64,000 bases of DNA from Phycisphaerae bacterium (GCA_030619925.1 JAUXAL010000003.1:24692-88691); one strand, 5' to 3'; counted from the first letter of the stretch, positions 50,405 through 60,269 are shown. Numbers and translations are program-made. The notes: generated from the letters alone by a model not told the origin.

Positions 50405-52336
50405 ATGGCTAAAATCATTGGAATAGATTTGGGAACGACAATTTCTGTGGTCGCCGTGATGGAAGGCTCAGCACCCAAGGTCTTGGTCAATTCTTCCGGC
50501 TCTCGACTGACCCCTTCAGTGGTTGGCTTTACAGACAAGGGCGAAAGACTTGTCGGCCAGATTGCACGCCATCAGCAGGTAACCAATCCCGAAAACACGG
50601 TATTTTCCATCAAGCGCTTTATGGGCCGACGCCACAACGAAGTCTCATCAGAGGAAAAGATTGTCCCTTATAAAATTACCGGCGCCGCAGATGAGCTGGT
50701 CAAGGTCAATGTCCGCGGAAAGGAATACACCCCGCCGGAGATTTCGGCGATGATTCTGCAGGACCTGAAAAAGACCGCCGAGGACTATCTGGGCGAAAAA
50801 GTCAGCAAGGCTGTTATTACCGTCCCGGCTTACTTTAACGATTCGCAGCGTCAGGCAACCAAAGACGCCGGTAAAATAGCAGGGCTCGAAGTCGAGCGGA
50901 TAATTAATGAGCCGACCGCTGCCGCGCTTGCCTATGGACTTGAAAAGAAAAAGAATGAAAAGGTTGCAATTTTCGACTTTGGCGGCGGAACATTCGATAT
51001 TTCGACCCTTGATATCGGCGATAATGTCTTTGAGGTCCTTAGTACCAACGGCGATACACACCTCGGTGGTGATGATCTGGACGCCATCCTGATAAATTAC
51101 CTGGCAGATGAGTTCAAAAAGACCGAGGGAATCGACTTGCGAGATGACGCGATGGCTCACCAGCGGCTCAAGGAAGCCTCCGAAAAAGCAAAGTGCGAAT
51201 TGAGTTCCCAGCTCGAAACTACGGTCAATCTGCCATTCATTACAGCCGACGCCTCTGGGCCGAAGCATTTGCAGATTACCATCACCCGCAGCAAGTTTGA
51301 ATCATTGGTAGAACCCATTTTGGAACGGCTGAAAGACCCGTGCTACAAGGCGCTGGAGGATGCGAAACTGTCGCCTGACGATATAGCCGAGGTACTGCTT
51401 GTCGGCGGCTCGACAAGAATTCCAAAAGTCCAGGAAATCGTCAAGGACATCTTCGGCAAAGAGCCGAACAAGAGTATCAACCCCGATGAAGTCGTGGCCC
51501 TTGGCGCCGCCATTCAGGGGGCGGTCCTGGCCGGGGATGCAGGTGTAAAGGATATTCTGCTCCTGGATGTAACGCCGCTTTCGCTGGGCGTTGAGACGCT
51601 GGGCGGAGTTACCACAAGATTGATTGAGCGCAACACCACCATCCCCACGAGCAGGAAGGAGATTTTCTCAACCGCCGCTGATAGTCAGACCACGGTTGAC
51701 ATCCACATTCTGCAGGGCGAGAGGGAATTTGCCCGGGACAACCGAACCTTAGGCAGGTTCCAGCTTACCGATATTCCGGCCGCTCCACGAGGCATTCCGC
51801 AGATTGAGGTTGCCTTCGACATCGACGCCAATGGCATTTTGAATGTCTCTGCAAAGGATATGGGCACCGGCAAACAGCAGTCCATCGAGATTAAATCCAG
51901 TTCGGGGCTGAGCGAAGAGGAAGTGGAAAAGATGAAAAAAGAGGCCGAGACTCACGCCGAGGAGGACAAGAAAAAACGAGAGGTTGTCGACCTGAAGAAC
52001 CAGGCCGACCAGCTGGTTTATTCGACGGAAAAAACGCTCAAAGAACACGGCGAAAAGGCCTCTGCTGAGACCCGCGGCAAAATCGAAAGTGCGGTCAATA
52101 ACTTGAAAGAAGCTGTAAAAGGCGAGGACTCCGATGCGATAAAGAAGGCTATCGAAAACCTCAGCACTACCAGCCAGGAGCTGGGCAAGGTGCTTTACGA
52201 AGAAGCAGCCAGGAAACAGGCCGCTTCAGCCCAGGCCGGACAAGCCGAGCAAGCACCCCCGCCGCCCGAAGGTGAGGTTAAAAGAAAAAAGCCGGATGAT
52301 GTAATCGACGCTGAATTCGAAGCCAAAGACAATTAA
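50405..52336 (+). CDS. dnaK: Chaperone protein DnaK
   Basis: 643 residues. [42 protein letters not shown] and [14 protein letters not shown] are Hsp70 ATPase motifs; the substrate-binding domain follows ([18 protein letters not shown]) and the lid ends in [13 protein letters not shown]. Gram-negative insertion in the first domain ([13 protein letters not shown] type) is present. Ribosome site gaaaggaacg. Promoter is sigma-54-type. No grpE or dnaJ adjacent. Confidence 0.98.
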   Translation: MAKIIGIDLGTTISVVAVMEGSAPKVLVNSSGSRLTPSVVGFTDKGERLVGQIARHQQVTNPENTVFSIKRFMGRRHNEVSSEEKIVPYKITGAADELVKVNVRGKEYTPPEISAMILQDLKKTAEDYLGEKVSKAVITVPAYFNDSQRQATKDAGKIAGLEVERIINEPTAAALAYGLEKKKNEKVAIFDFGGGTFDISTLDIGDNVFEVLSTNGDTHLGGDDLDAILINYLADEFKKTEGIDLRDDAMAHQRLKEASEKAKCELSSQLETTVNLPFITADASGPKHLQITITRSKFESLVEPILERLKDPCYKALEDAKLSPDDIAEVLLVGGSTRIPKVQEIVKDIFGKEPNKSINPDEVVALGAAIQGAVLAGDAGVKDILLLDVTPLSLGVETLGGVTTRLIERNTTIPTSRKEIFSTAADSQTTVDIHILQGEREFARDNRTLGRFQLTDIPAAPRGIPQIEVAFDIDANGILNVSAKDMGTGKQQSIEIKSSSGLSEEEVEKMKKEAETHAEEDKKKREVVDLKNQADQLVYSTEKTLKEHGEKASAETRGKIESAVNNLKEAVKGEDSDAIKKAIENLSTTSQELGKVLYEEAARKQAASAQAGQAEQAPPPPEGEVKRKKPDDVIDAEFEAKDN

Positions 52337-52337
52337 T

Positions 52338-52398
52338 GGATACCGGATACTCGATGCCGGATACTCGCAACGAGAATCGAGTATCGAGTATCGAGACG
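52338..52398 (+). repeat. Echo repeat between dnaK and mnmE
   Basis: tggataccggatactcgatg, ccggatactcgcaacgag and aatcgagtatcgagtatcga in the gap between convergent genes. Confidence 0.75.
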
Positions 52399-54294
52399 CT
52401 ATTTGCCAATGCAAAAACGGGAGAATATCTTTTCCAATATCTGCTCATCAATCCGCCCGGGGCAGCCCGTGGCGGACTCGATATCGCAAACGGCCTGATA
52501 AGCAGCTCGCAGCATCATTGCGGTAACCTCATCGTTGCCGGCCTGCAATTCGTTGATCGACTCACTGATGTTTTCAATTGCTTCTCCGGCGTGCTGCCTA
52601 TGCCGAGCCATAAGGGCAACACTTGATACTTGATGTTCGATGCTCATCGCTCGTTCTTCGACCACCGAGCTTCCAGGATCAAGCATCGAGTTTCGAGTAT
52701 CGAGAATTTTCCTGTCGATTGTCTCTCGCAACAGCTCTATGCCGATGCCGGTTTCCGTAGAAGTTGCCAAAAGCTCAATGCCAAACAATTCATTCAACTC
52801 AGCAAGGCGATTTGATAACACCTGCTCGGATACCAAATCACATTTCGTCGCGACCGGTATCAATCCCGGGGACCCAAGACTCCGGACCAAAGACCACAGA
52901 CCAATCTCTTCGGTCCATGAACCGGAGTCTTGACTCTTGCGTCTTGGGTCCTGTGTCTTGGGTCTTGGGTCTTGTGATATATCGACGCAGAATACAACCA
53001 CAGCGCTGTTTCGCAGTGCCTCGATTGCCGCCTGCTGTGCCAGCTCATCAAGAATAGTCCGCTGCTCGCGACCCGAGCGACAAGCCCCTGCCTCCGCAGG
53101 GGCAAGCTTGTCCCGCCGTAAGGCGTCCTGCGGACCGCGAAAGCGGGGAAGCGACGAGTCACAAGTCAATCCTGCACAATCGAACAGTACGCACCTGCAA
53201 TGGGCCAACGTCAACAGGCCGGTCAGCACATCCCTGGTAGTCTGACGCTTGTGCGAGACGATACTTCTTTCTTTGCCGAGCAACTTGTTAACAAGACTGC
53301 TCTTTCCGGCGTTGGGAGCTCCGGCAATCCCCACCGCCGGCAAATCAATTACCGACTCGTACCTGATACTACCAGAGAGCATCTGCTCAAGCTGGTCTTT
53401 TATTTTGACAAGTTTTTCGACTGCCTCTGGTCGAGTTATAAAGGGGTTCCCATTTTGCGAGTTTTTTGCAAAATGGGGTCCCAATTCGATATCCTCACCA
53501 CTAAAATCCAGCCCCGCTTCAATCAAGCTAAGACAGTCCATCAGATTCGCACGCACCTTTTCGGTGGTTTCAGCTAATCGCCCGGCTAACAATTTCTCAG
53601 CGGCGGCCAATTGAAATTTATTGGAGCTGACGACAATCTCATTTACAGCCTCGGCCTGGGCCAAATCTATCTTGCCGTTCAGATACGCCCTTGCCGTAAA
53701 TTCGCCTGGCCCAGCCATCCGAAGGCCTTTGTACAGCAAATTGTCCATTAAGGCCTCAGTAACAGCAGGGCTTGTATGGATGTGAATTTCGGCAACATCG
53801 TCGCCGGTATATGAATGCGGAGCCAGAAACAGATACAGTTGCGCATCGACTTTAAGTTCCTTATCAATTGTTACGCTACCGGTTATCAATCTTGTTCGTC
53901 GTCCGTTGCCTTCTATCTTTTGTCTTCCGTCCTCTGTCCTCTCGTCCGCTCCCTTACGGTCACGGCTCTGTTGTACATCAAACCTAATATCCTGATTTCC
54001 TGGTATCCTGCACACTGGTTTGGGACCCCGCTTTGCGGGAGCCCTCCTGATACCCTGATGTCCTGTCCCTCGTCTCTCGTCCTTCGTCCGTCGTCCGTCG
54101 TCCGTCGTTCCACGCTTCACGCTTACCGGCCCGCTGACAACTCCGGTGTCGTTACCGGACGCCTGTTGCCGCGTGTCGTTCGCGAAAATTCGATTACAGA
54201 CTTGAATTGTATCCGGTCCGGTTATGCGAACAATCACCCTTTGCCCCGAAGTCGGAGAACTGACAGCTACAATAGTGTCATTAAGCTCATACAT
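52399..54294 (-). CDS. mnmE: tRNA modification GTPase MnmE, enlarged by repeat-encoded inserts
   Basis: 631 residues from MYELNDTIVAVSSPTSG, against 454 in E. coli. Core intact: N-terminal TrmE (LTSGQRVIVRITG), helical domain, G1 GAPNAGKSSLVNKLLG, switch RQTTRDV, G3 DCAG in place of DTAG, G4 TKCD, and C-terminal FCIGK. Five inserts are made of repeats: about residues 48-121 (53905-54130), 275-290 (53443-53482 palindrome), 396-425 (53057-53160), 447-480 (52872-52975), 535-560 (52625-52706). Adds cmnm5 to U34 of tRNAs with MnmG. Confidence 0.95.
   Translation of the reverse strand: MYELNDTIVAVSSPTSGQRVIVRITGPDTIQVCNRIFANDTRQQASGNDTGVVSGPVSVKRGTTDDGRRTKDERRGTGHQGIRRAPAKRGPKPVCRIPGNQDIRFDVQQSRDRKGADERTEDGRQKIEGNGRRTRLITGSVTIDKELKVDAQLYLFLAPHSYTGDDVAEIHIHTSPAVTEALMDNLLYKGLRMAGPGEFTARAYLNGKIDLAQAEAVNEIVVSSNKFQLAAAEKLLAGRLAETTEKVRANLMDCLSLIEAGLDFSGEDIELGPHFAKNSQNGNPFITRPEAVEKLVKIKDQLEQMLSGSIRYESVIDLPAVGIAGAPNAGKSSLVNKLLGKERSIVSHKRQTTRDVLTGLLTLAHCRCVLFDCAGLTCDSSLPRFRGPQDALRRDKLAPAEAGACRSGREQRTILDELAQQAAIEALRNSAVVVFCVDISQDPRPKTQDPRRKSQDSGSWTEEIGLWSLVRSLGSPGLIPVATKCDLVSEQVLSNRLAELNELFGIELLATSTETGIGIELLRETIDRKILDTRNSMLDPGSSVVEERAMSIEHQVSSVALMARHRQHAGEAIENISESINELQAGNDEVTAMMLRAAYQAVCDIESATGCPGRIDEQILEKIFSRFCIGK
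52625..52706. repeat. Echo repeat inside mnmE
   Basis: gatacttgatgttcgatgct, catcgctcgttcttcg and aagcatcgagtttcgagtat within the coding sequence, in frame. Confidence 0.7.
52872..52975. repeat. Echo repeat cttgggtcttg inside mnmE
   Basis: gacccaagactccggaccaa, ggagtcttgactcttgcgtc, ttgggtcctgtgtcttgggt: direct and inverted copies of an 8-11-bp unit, in frame. Confidence 0.7.
53443..53482. repeat. Palindrome in mnmE shared with dnaA
   Basis: ggggttcccattttgc with ttgcaaaatggggtccc; nearly identical to the one in dnaA (60613-60649) and 48137-48178. Confidence 0.75.
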
Positions 54295-54306
54295 TCGGCA
54301 CTTCCA

Positions 54307-54393
54307 TGTCATGCTGAGCAAAGTGAAGCATCTGGCCTTAGCAAGAGATACTGTTGTGGAATTGAGATTCTTCGGCTTCGCCTCAGAATGACA
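54307..54393. repeat. MITE-like element between mnmE and yidC
   Basis: tgtcatgctgagcaaagtga at one end, inverted tgtcattctgaggcgaagcc at the other, about 87 bp. Same family as 40451, 50134. Confidence 0.8.
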
Positions 54394-54414
54394 GTAAAAG
54401 CCAATCCGTTTGCA

Positions 54415-56403
54415 TTACATATTTTTATAAAACGGTTTGGGTTTTTTCTTTTTGACTTTCCCGCCGGTTTTGCTCGTCGCCGCAACTAAGCCTTTTGATT
54501 CGGCTTCTTCTTTTTCCCGGATGTGTTTGCGGATAACGTGCTGCTCAAAGACGCCGGCAAAGGTACTTGCCATAATATACAGATTCACCCCTGACGGGGC
54601 TTTGTATAACATCAGTGGGAACATCAATGGCAGCATAATCATCATCATTTTTTGCTGCTGAGCGACTTGGGGATTTGCAGATGCCGCTGCCTGGGATGGC
54701 ATAAGTTTTTGCTGCAGATAAAATGCTACGCCCATCATGAGCGGCAGCAAGTTTAGCGATTCTATCTTCCAGTTCAACAACGGCACGACTATTGCCGTTG
54801 GAAATCTGTACAGCGCATCCGGGACCGAAAGATCGGTAATCCAGAACGGCAAAAACGGTGCACCACGCAGCTCAATACTGGCGTATACCGCGCTCCACAA
54901 AGCAATCCAAATAGGCATCTGCACCATCATCGGTAGAAAGCCCATAATCGGCGAAGCGCCCTGCTCTTTGTAAAGTGCCATCATCTGTTTGTTCATCTCT
55001 GCCTTATTGTTGGCATACTTCTTTTTTATCTCCTCAGCCTTCGGGGCAAGCTTGGTCATTTTGCTCATTGAGACCTGGCTCTTTTTAGTAATCGGATGCA
55101 TAGCGAGTCGCATCAGGAACACCAATATGATAATGACCACGCCGTAGTTGCCGATAAAGGCGTACATCCATTTCATTAGAGCTAATATCCCGAAGGCCAG
55201 AGGGTATATAATGCTTGTGGGACAGCAAAAACAGGGCATAAAAGTTATCGTTTGGACAAAGCCCAGCTCGCGATACTGCTCGTTCTTATCGAAAAGACTT
55301 TTATCCTTGGGCCCGATATACAATTGAAAGTTATATGTCTTTGAGCTGTTAGTCTGGCCCATCGCAGCTAAGGTACTTGGGGCAATTTCCAAATCTAACC
55401 CTATCGTTTCATCACCGCTGTCGGCTTTGCTGTCTCCATCAGGATTGTGAAGCCGGCCTGTTTTATCCGTTACCCAATCGCAATACTCTTTGCCCTCATC
55501 CGGCAGGGGCACCAGTATAGCGGCGAAGTATTTATTGACCGCAGCGGCCCAGAGAAAGTTGGCGCCGGCTTTCGTCAGTCGTCTGTCGTCGAGGTTCTCT
55601 GCTCTGCTGAGTTTCTTCCTATCAAGTCTTACGCTACTAACTTGGCCATCTGACTCTCTAAAGCCGGCCATGACCTTTCTCATATCGGTCCTGAAGGCCT
55701 CTCTGCCAAGTCCGCTCGGCCCGGCTAAATTGAAACGCACCTCTCGCTCGACACTGCTAAAATTTTCAACAGCTATATTACAATCCAAAAGATACCTGCC
55801 GGGAAAAACCTTATAAGTTTTAACCAATTTAATAACCGGCTCATTCGTACCTACGACCTTAATAACCGCCTCGAAGCGAGCGGCCTGAGAGCCATCCGGC
55901 GCGGTTTCAACGTTGAAACTCTCCCAGTGAAGTTTATCCAGAGGCAGTTGCAACTGCTGCTGAACAAATACGAACCCTTTGCTTGCCATCGACAAAACTT
56001 CACTGCCATCTATTTTTTGCACGGGCGAAATAATTACTAACGGCTGAGGGTTTTTATAATCACGGTCATCAAATCCGCTAAAGGTCGCTTTTCTGATGGC
56101 GGCGCCTTTTGAGCTTAACTCCAACTGGAAATTAAAGCCGCTCTTGGGGTCGGTCGAGCCGAGCGTAACGCTTTTAACTCGTGCATGATCGACGCCGAAA
56201 GTGATAGCCTCGGCCGCCTCCAATCGCTCGTTCTTCGAGGCAGGTGCATTGGCGGCACCGGTCTTTTCATTATCTGTAGTCTTTTGCAGCAGGATACAAG
56301 TTCCTGAGTTTAGTGCAGAGCACTCAAAAAGTCCGGATTCAACAACAAGCCACCCACAAAACAAAACAAAAACTGTCACAACCAAAGTCAAAGCAATTCT
56401 CAT
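54415..56403 (-). CDS. yidC: Membrane protein insertase YidC
   Basis: 662 residues from MRIALTLVVTVFVLFCGW (start at 56403; the 25 codons upstream are echo repeat). First helix, large periplasmic P1 domain, then the 60KD_IMP insertase domain with NYGVVIIILVFLMRLAMHP, QMPIWIALWSAVYASIELRG and IMASTFAGVFEQHVI. Basic tail KTGGKVKKKKPKPF. Inserts membrane proteins with or without Sec. Location next to mnmE is a conserved origin-proximal order. Confidence 0.95.
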   Translation of the reverse strand: MRIALTLVVTVFVLFCGWLVVESGLFECSALNSGTCILLQKTTDNEKTGAANAPASKNERLEAAEAITFGVDHARVKSVTLGSTDPKSGFNFQLELSSKGAAIRKATFSGFDDRDYKNPQPLVIISPVQKIDGSEVLSMASKGFVFVQQQLQLPLDKLHWESFNVETAPDGSQAARFEAVIKVVGTNEPVIKLVKTYKVFPGRYLLDCNIAVENFSSVEREVRFNLAGPSGLGREAFRTDMRKVMAGFRESDGQVSSVRLDRKKLSRAENLDDRRLTKAGANFLWAAAVNKYFAAILVPLPDEGKEYCDWVTDKTGRLHNPDGDSKADSGDETIGLDLEIAPSTLAAMGQTNSSKTYNFQLYIGPKDKSLFDKNEQYRELGFVQTITFMPCFCCPTSIIYPLAFGILALMKWMYAFIGNYGVVIIILVFLMRLAMHPITKKSQVSMSKMTKLAPKAEEIKKKYANNKAEMNKQMMALYKEQGASPIMGFLPMMVQMPIWIALWSAVYASIELRGAPFLPFWITDLSVPDALYRFPTAIVVPLLNWKIESLNLLPLMMGVAFYLQQKLMPSQAAASANPQVAQQQKMMMIMLPLMFPLMLYKAPSGVNLYIMASTFAGVFEQHVIRKHIREKEEAESKGLVAATSKTGGKVKKKKPKPFYKNM

Positions 56404-56429
56404 AATCTTGTATCCCGCATCTTCTATCT

Positions 56430-56466
56430 CGTTGCGAGTATCGAGCATCGAGTATCGAGAAACGAG
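56430..56466. repeat. Echo repeat upstream of yidC
   Basis: atctcgttgcgagtatcgag, catcgagtatcgagaaacga; overlaps the end of the phosphoesterase gene. Confidence 0.75.
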
Positions 56467-56467
56467 T

Positions 56468-57244
56468 TTATCTTCCACCCCGCAGCCGCTCTGCGTGGAA
56501 GTCGTCTAATTGTTCAATTGCCGTTATTTTTTTCATAGTGGTCTCAAAATCGTATTCCAGCCGCACAAAATGCACCTTGTTTTCATTCACATACACATAG
56601 CTGGCCCGGTTGTCTTTATCGCGGGGTTGTCCGACAGAACCGATATTGATAATTGCTTTCTCGTCATCGATAATCGGATAGACATTACCGAGCTCGCCCG
56701 GCAGATAGAAGTCCGGCTCATCAAGAAATACGCCGGGCATATGCGTATGGCCCACAAAGCAGATGTGCTTGACACGCTCGAACAGCAGCCGAACCTTTAC
56801 CGGATTGGTGTAAACATCATCGGGAAAGATGTATTCATTAACCGGCCTTCTGGGCGAAGCGTGAACAAAATCTATTGTTGGCGTGTTGGCTCCCAGTTTC
56901 GTCTTGAGCATCTGCCGCATCGGCAGCTCGCCCAAAAAGCTCCAGCGTCTGTCGCGGCGCTGTTTCTCTTCTTCCGATTCCAAAACTTCCCTGCTCCAGA
57001 AGCTTGCCTGCTCCGCCCCGTAGTTGAAATTTGTCGGCTCATAAAAGACTGCATAATCATGATTGCCCAGAACGCACCACTTAGTCTTTTCTATAACCAG
57101 ATCAAGACATTCTCTGGGGTTTGGCCCATAGCCGACCACGTCGCCCAGGCAATAAATCGTCTTTATGCCCCGCTTCTCAATATCAGCCAGAACCGTAGTT
57201 AAAGCTTCGAGGTTTGAATGTATATCGCTTATAACCGCAAACAT
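56468..57244 (-). CDS. Metallophosphoesterase, YfcE-like
   Basis: 258 residues from MFAVISDIHSNLEAL. Metal ligands: D-x-H in ISDIHSN, GDVVGYGPNP, GNHDY, HASPRR and GHTHMPG. A diadenosine-tetraphosphatase/phosphodiesterase type calcineurin fold, substrate unknown. Ends 64 bases before the yidC start and may share its transcript. The start at 57244 lies next to palindrome 57259-57281; the codons upstream of it are repeat sequence. Confidence 0.9.
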   Translation of the reverse strand: MFAVISDIHSNLEALTTVLADIEKRGIKTIYCLGDVVGYGPNPRECLDLVIEKTKWCVLGNHDYAVFYEPTNFNYGAEQASFWSREVLESEEEKQRRDRRWSFLGELPMRQMLKTKLGANTPTIDFVHASPRRPVNEYIFPDDVYTNPVKVRLLFERVKHICFVGHTHMPGVFLDEPDFYLPGELGNVYPIIDDEKAIINIGSVGQPRDKDNRASYVYVNENKVHFVRLEYDFETTMKKITAIEQLDDFHAERLRGGR

Positions 57245-57258
57245 ATACGTCCTTAAGG

Positions 57259-57281
57259 GGGACCCCGCCTTGCGGGAACCC
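57259..57281. repeat. Palindrome gggaccccgccttgcgggaac
   Basis: gggaccccgc with gcgggaaccc, 5-base loop-side. Reference copy of the gggaccccgc family. Confidence 0.75.
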
Positions 57282-57685
57282 AAACAAAAGCAACCCAGCA
57301 CCAATTGTCGCTCTATGACCCAGTTTAACCACCTCTCAAAGTATAATCAAGGGATATGGACCAATTGGTGCTGGGAAAATCTCTTAATAGCAGAAATATC
57401 GCAAAAATGCCAGAATATTTATTAGCTTTTCTCATTTCTCGCTTCACGCCTGACAAAGAACCAAGTCCGACCCCACTCTGCTTGTCTCGGCTTGGCCTCG
57501 TCTGGGCGCTCGTCTTGGCGAAGGCCCAAGTCGGAGCCAGGGAGCCAGCCGTAGCCTGGCGAGCTAAGACGGGCGGGGACCCAGACGTGTTATTTGTTTG
57601 CTCTGGCCATCAATGTTGTTATAATGCCGAAATACGATAAGAAACTGACCAGTCCGCTTCTGTCTGGCGGATACGAGATGCGAAA
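57282..57685. other. Repeat-rich spacer between divergent genes
   Basis: Holds a composite repeat (57463-57585, ccccactctgcttgtctcgg to aagacgggcggggaccc) sharing its ends with 22543-22597 and 58516-58582, and a copy (57627-57682) of the repeat at 37266. No gene is recognised. Confidence 0.6.
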
Positions 57686-58480
57686 ATGGTAGGTATGACT
57701 CTTCTTGAAACTCGGGACCTGGTAAAGAGGTACTCCGGCCGAATTGTTGTTAACGAAGTATCCATTACGATCGAACAGCAGAGTATTGTCGGGCTTTTAG
57801 GCCGAAACGGAGCCGGCAAAACCACCTCATTCAGAATGATTATGGGTATGGTTACACCAAACAGCGGCTCGGTCATCTTTGAAGGCAGGGACATTACGAA
57901 GCTGCAGATGTACAAACGCGCCCGCCTCGGTATTGGCTATCTCTCACAGGAGCCCAGTATCTTTCAGCGCCTCAGTGTCCGCGACAACCTCTATGCGATT
58001 CTGGAAACGATGTCCATCACCAGGGCCGATCGCAACCGCAAGGCTGATATGCTCATTGAGCGTTTCGGGCTAACTGAGGTCACCAATAGTCAAGGCAGAT
58101 TTCTGTCCGGCGGCGAGCGAAGGAAGCTTGAAATCGCCCGGGCTATGGTAACCGACCCTTCGTTAATTCTTTTGGATGAGCCGTTCAGCGGCGTTGACCC
58201 TATTACCGTTGAGGATTTGCAGCAGGAGATCCGCCATCTCGTCGCTTCCGGCGTCAGTGTGCTCGTTACCGACCATAATGTCGAGAGGACGCTCGAAGTG
58301 GTCAATAAGGCCTATATAATCGACCATGGCAGGGTGATAGGAGCCGGCTCACCGGCTGAAATCGTCCGCAACGAAATGATCAGAAAGCTCTACCTCGGAA
58401 ATACATTCGCCGGCGATGAATTCGACGATAATAAGCAGGAAGGAACTGTGTTTCGCGAGAACCAAGCGCCACTTACGTAA
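57686..58480 (+). CDS. lptB: LPS export ABC transporter ATP-binding protein
   Basis: 264 residues. Walker A GRNGAGKTTS, signature LSGGERRKLEIARAM, Walker B LILLDEPF and H-loop VTDHNV; YLSQEPSIFQRLSVRDNLYA is the LptB-specific Q-loop area. Partner LptF/LptG and LptC not in window. LptB drives lipopolysaccharide transport from the inner membrane. Start within a repeat (gcggatacgagatgcgaaa); a second ATG at 57695 is possible. Confidence 0.92.
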   Translation: MVGMTLLETRDLVKRYSGRIVVNEVSITIEQQSIVGLLGRNGAGKTTSFRMIMGMVTPNSGSVIFEGRDITKLQMYKRARLGIGYLSQEPSIFQRLSVRDNLYAILETMSITRADRNRKADMLIERFGLTEVTNSQGRFLSGGERRKLEIARAMVTDPSLILLDEPFSGVDPITVEDLQQEIRHLVASGVSVLVTDHNVERTLEVVNKAYIIDHGRVIGAGSPAEIVRNEMIRKLYLGNTFAGDEFDDNKQEGTVFRENQAPLT

Positions 58481-58515
58481 ACTCAAATGTCGAAATTCGA
58501 AACTCGAGACTAATT

Positions 58516-58582
58516 CGAGGGCCCCGCTTCGCCTGTCTCGTCTTGGCCGCTCGTCGGGGCGGAGCCAAGACGGGCTGGAACC
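58516..58582. repeat. Composite palindrome in front of def
   Basis: ccccgcttcgcctgtctcgt and gccaagacgggctggaacc; related to 22543-22597 (inside PfkB) and 57463-57585. The def start follows 5 bases later. Confidence 0.7.
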
Positions 58583-58586
58583 AAAT

Positions 58587-59117
58587 ATGATAGATATTGA
58601 AAAATGTCGAATCACGCATTACCCAGCTAAGGTTTTGGCCAGTCGCGCAAAACCGATTGAAAAAATCGATGATAATATCCGCCGGCTGGTAGAAAAAATG
58701 ACCGACATTATGCTGGAAAACAAAGGTATCGGCCTGGCAGCACCACAGGCGGGCGTATCGCTGCGGCTTTTTATAATATCGCTCGATAGAACCAGAGAAA
58801 ACCTCAAAGTCTATATAAACCCAACCGTTACGCCAACGGGAGAACCTGGCTCAATAGATGAAGGATGCCTGTCGGTGCCGGGCATTTTCACAAAAATTCA
58901 AAGATACAAAAAATGTAAGGTTACGGCCACCGGCCTTGACGGTAACGAGTTTTCCGAGCAGGCCGAAGGACTCTACGCAAGGGCTCTGCAGCATGAGTAC
59001 GACCATATCGAGGGAATGACCATCGTCAATCACATGGGCCAGACCGCCAAAATTGTACATCGAAGACAGCTCAAAGCACTGGAAAAAGCAAAAGGAAAAA
59101 ATTCAAAAAAAGAATAG
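58587..59117 (+). CDS. def: Peptide deformylase
   Basis: 176 residues from MIDIEKCRITHYPAKVL. All three motifs: GIGLAAPQAG, EGCLSVPG, and HEYDHIEG (metal ligands Cys, His, His). Removes formyl from nascent peptides, with Fmt following it, the classic def-fmt order. The frame extends upstream but only through repeats. Confidence 0.95.
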   Translation: MIDIEKCRITHYPAKVLASRAKPIEKIDDNIRRLVEKMTDIMLENKGIGLAAPQAGVSLRLFIISLDRTRENLKVYINPTVTPTGEPGSIDEGCLSVPGIFTKIQRYKKCKVTATGLDGNEFSEQAEGLYARALQHEYDHIEGMTIVNHMGQTAKIVHRRQLKALEKAKGKNSKKE

Positions 59118-59176
59118 AAAATCTTACGTCTTGATATATAACTTTGATATTTGATTTTTGATGTTTGATTCCCATT

Positions 59177-60145
59177 ATGAAGATAGTATATCTCGGCAGC
59201 GGCGAATTTGGCATTGAATGTCTGAATGCTTTGGGCCGGTCAAGCCATAGTCCTCGATTTATTGTAACACAACCTCCACACCCGGCCGGCAGAGGCAGAA
59301 GGCCAAAGCCAACACCGGTAGCTCACTGGGCAAATAGCCATTCGGTGCCTTTTGTTGAAACAGACGACGCAAACACACCGCAGCTCATCGAGGCAATAGC
59401 GCATTATGAGCCGGATTTGATTGTGGTAATTGCGTTCGGCCAAAAAATCGGCAACGAGTTGATAAATCTGCCGTCCAGAGGTGCTATAAATGTCCACGCC
59501 TCTTTGCTTCCGAAATACCGCGGGGCCGCGCCGATAAACTGGGCGATAATCAACGGCGAAACCAAAACCGGTATCAGCATAATCACCCTCGCTGAAAAAA
59601 TGGACGCCGGCAATATCCTGGCACAATCACAAACCGACATCGGGCCCGATGAAACAGCCAGCCGCTTGCATGACCGACTGGCACAGCTGGCGGCACCGTT
59701 ATTATTGGAAACAATCACAAAGATAGCCGACGGCACAGCCATCTACACCGAGCAGGACCATTCCAGGGCCACCCTCGCGCCTAAGCTGAAAAAATCCGAC
59801 GGCTTCGTGGACCTCAACGAACCAGCCGAGGCTCTTCGAAGAAAAATACTTGGCTTTTGGCCCTGGCCTGGTGCTTCGGCCACCTACCTCTCGAAGAAAA
59901 CCAACAAATCTGTACAGGTAACCATCGCAATGGCTGAAGTAGTCGAGACCTCAAACCCCACCGGCTTGCCGGCTGGAATACTCGATGAAAACCTAAATAT
60001 AATCTGCGGTACAGACGCCTTAAAGATTACAAAAATCAAGCCGGCAGGCTCGGCGCTTATGGACTTCAAAGATTTCGCGAATGGCCGACAAACCCGGCCA
60101 GGCGATTTGTTTATGAAGATAGATAAGCAGGACCCAACCCGGTAA
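59177..60145 (+). CDS. fmt: Methionyl-tRNA formyltransferase
   Basis: 322 residues from MKIVYLGSGEFGIECLN. Formyltransferase signature HASLLPKYRGAAPINWAIIN and NMDAGNILAQ; C-terminal domain with WPWPGASATYL. Second of the def-fmt pair. Length about 310 is usual. Formylates Met-tRNA for initiation. Confidence 0.95.
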   Translation: MKIVYLGSGEFGIECLNALGRSSHSPRFIVTQPPHPAGRGRRPKPTPVAHWANSHSVPFVETDDANTPQLIEAIAHYEPDLIVVIAFGQKIGNELINLPSRGAINVHASLLPKYRGAAPINWAIINGETKTGISIITLAEKMDAGNILAQSQTDIGPDETASRLHDRLAQLAAPLLLETITKIADGTAIYTEQDHSRATLAPKLKKSDGFVDLNEPAEALRRKILGFWPWPGASATYLSKKTNKSVQVTIAMAEVVETSNPTGLPAGILDENLNIICGTDALKITKIKPAGSALMDFKDFANGRQTRPGDLFMKIDKQDPTR

Positions 60146-60269
60146 GATATGGCTGGCCAAAGACCTAAACCCGCACACCCCCTCAGAAATTCTGGAAACC
60201 GACAACATCATACAAACCAAAAGATTACTCCACTTCGCCGGAGCCCGACCTCACAAGGCCGGAACACGA

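Noticed and set aside
58416-58586. Longer def with 57 extra residues
   Set aside because: Extension overlaps lptB and consists of repeats; family length fits the start at 58587.
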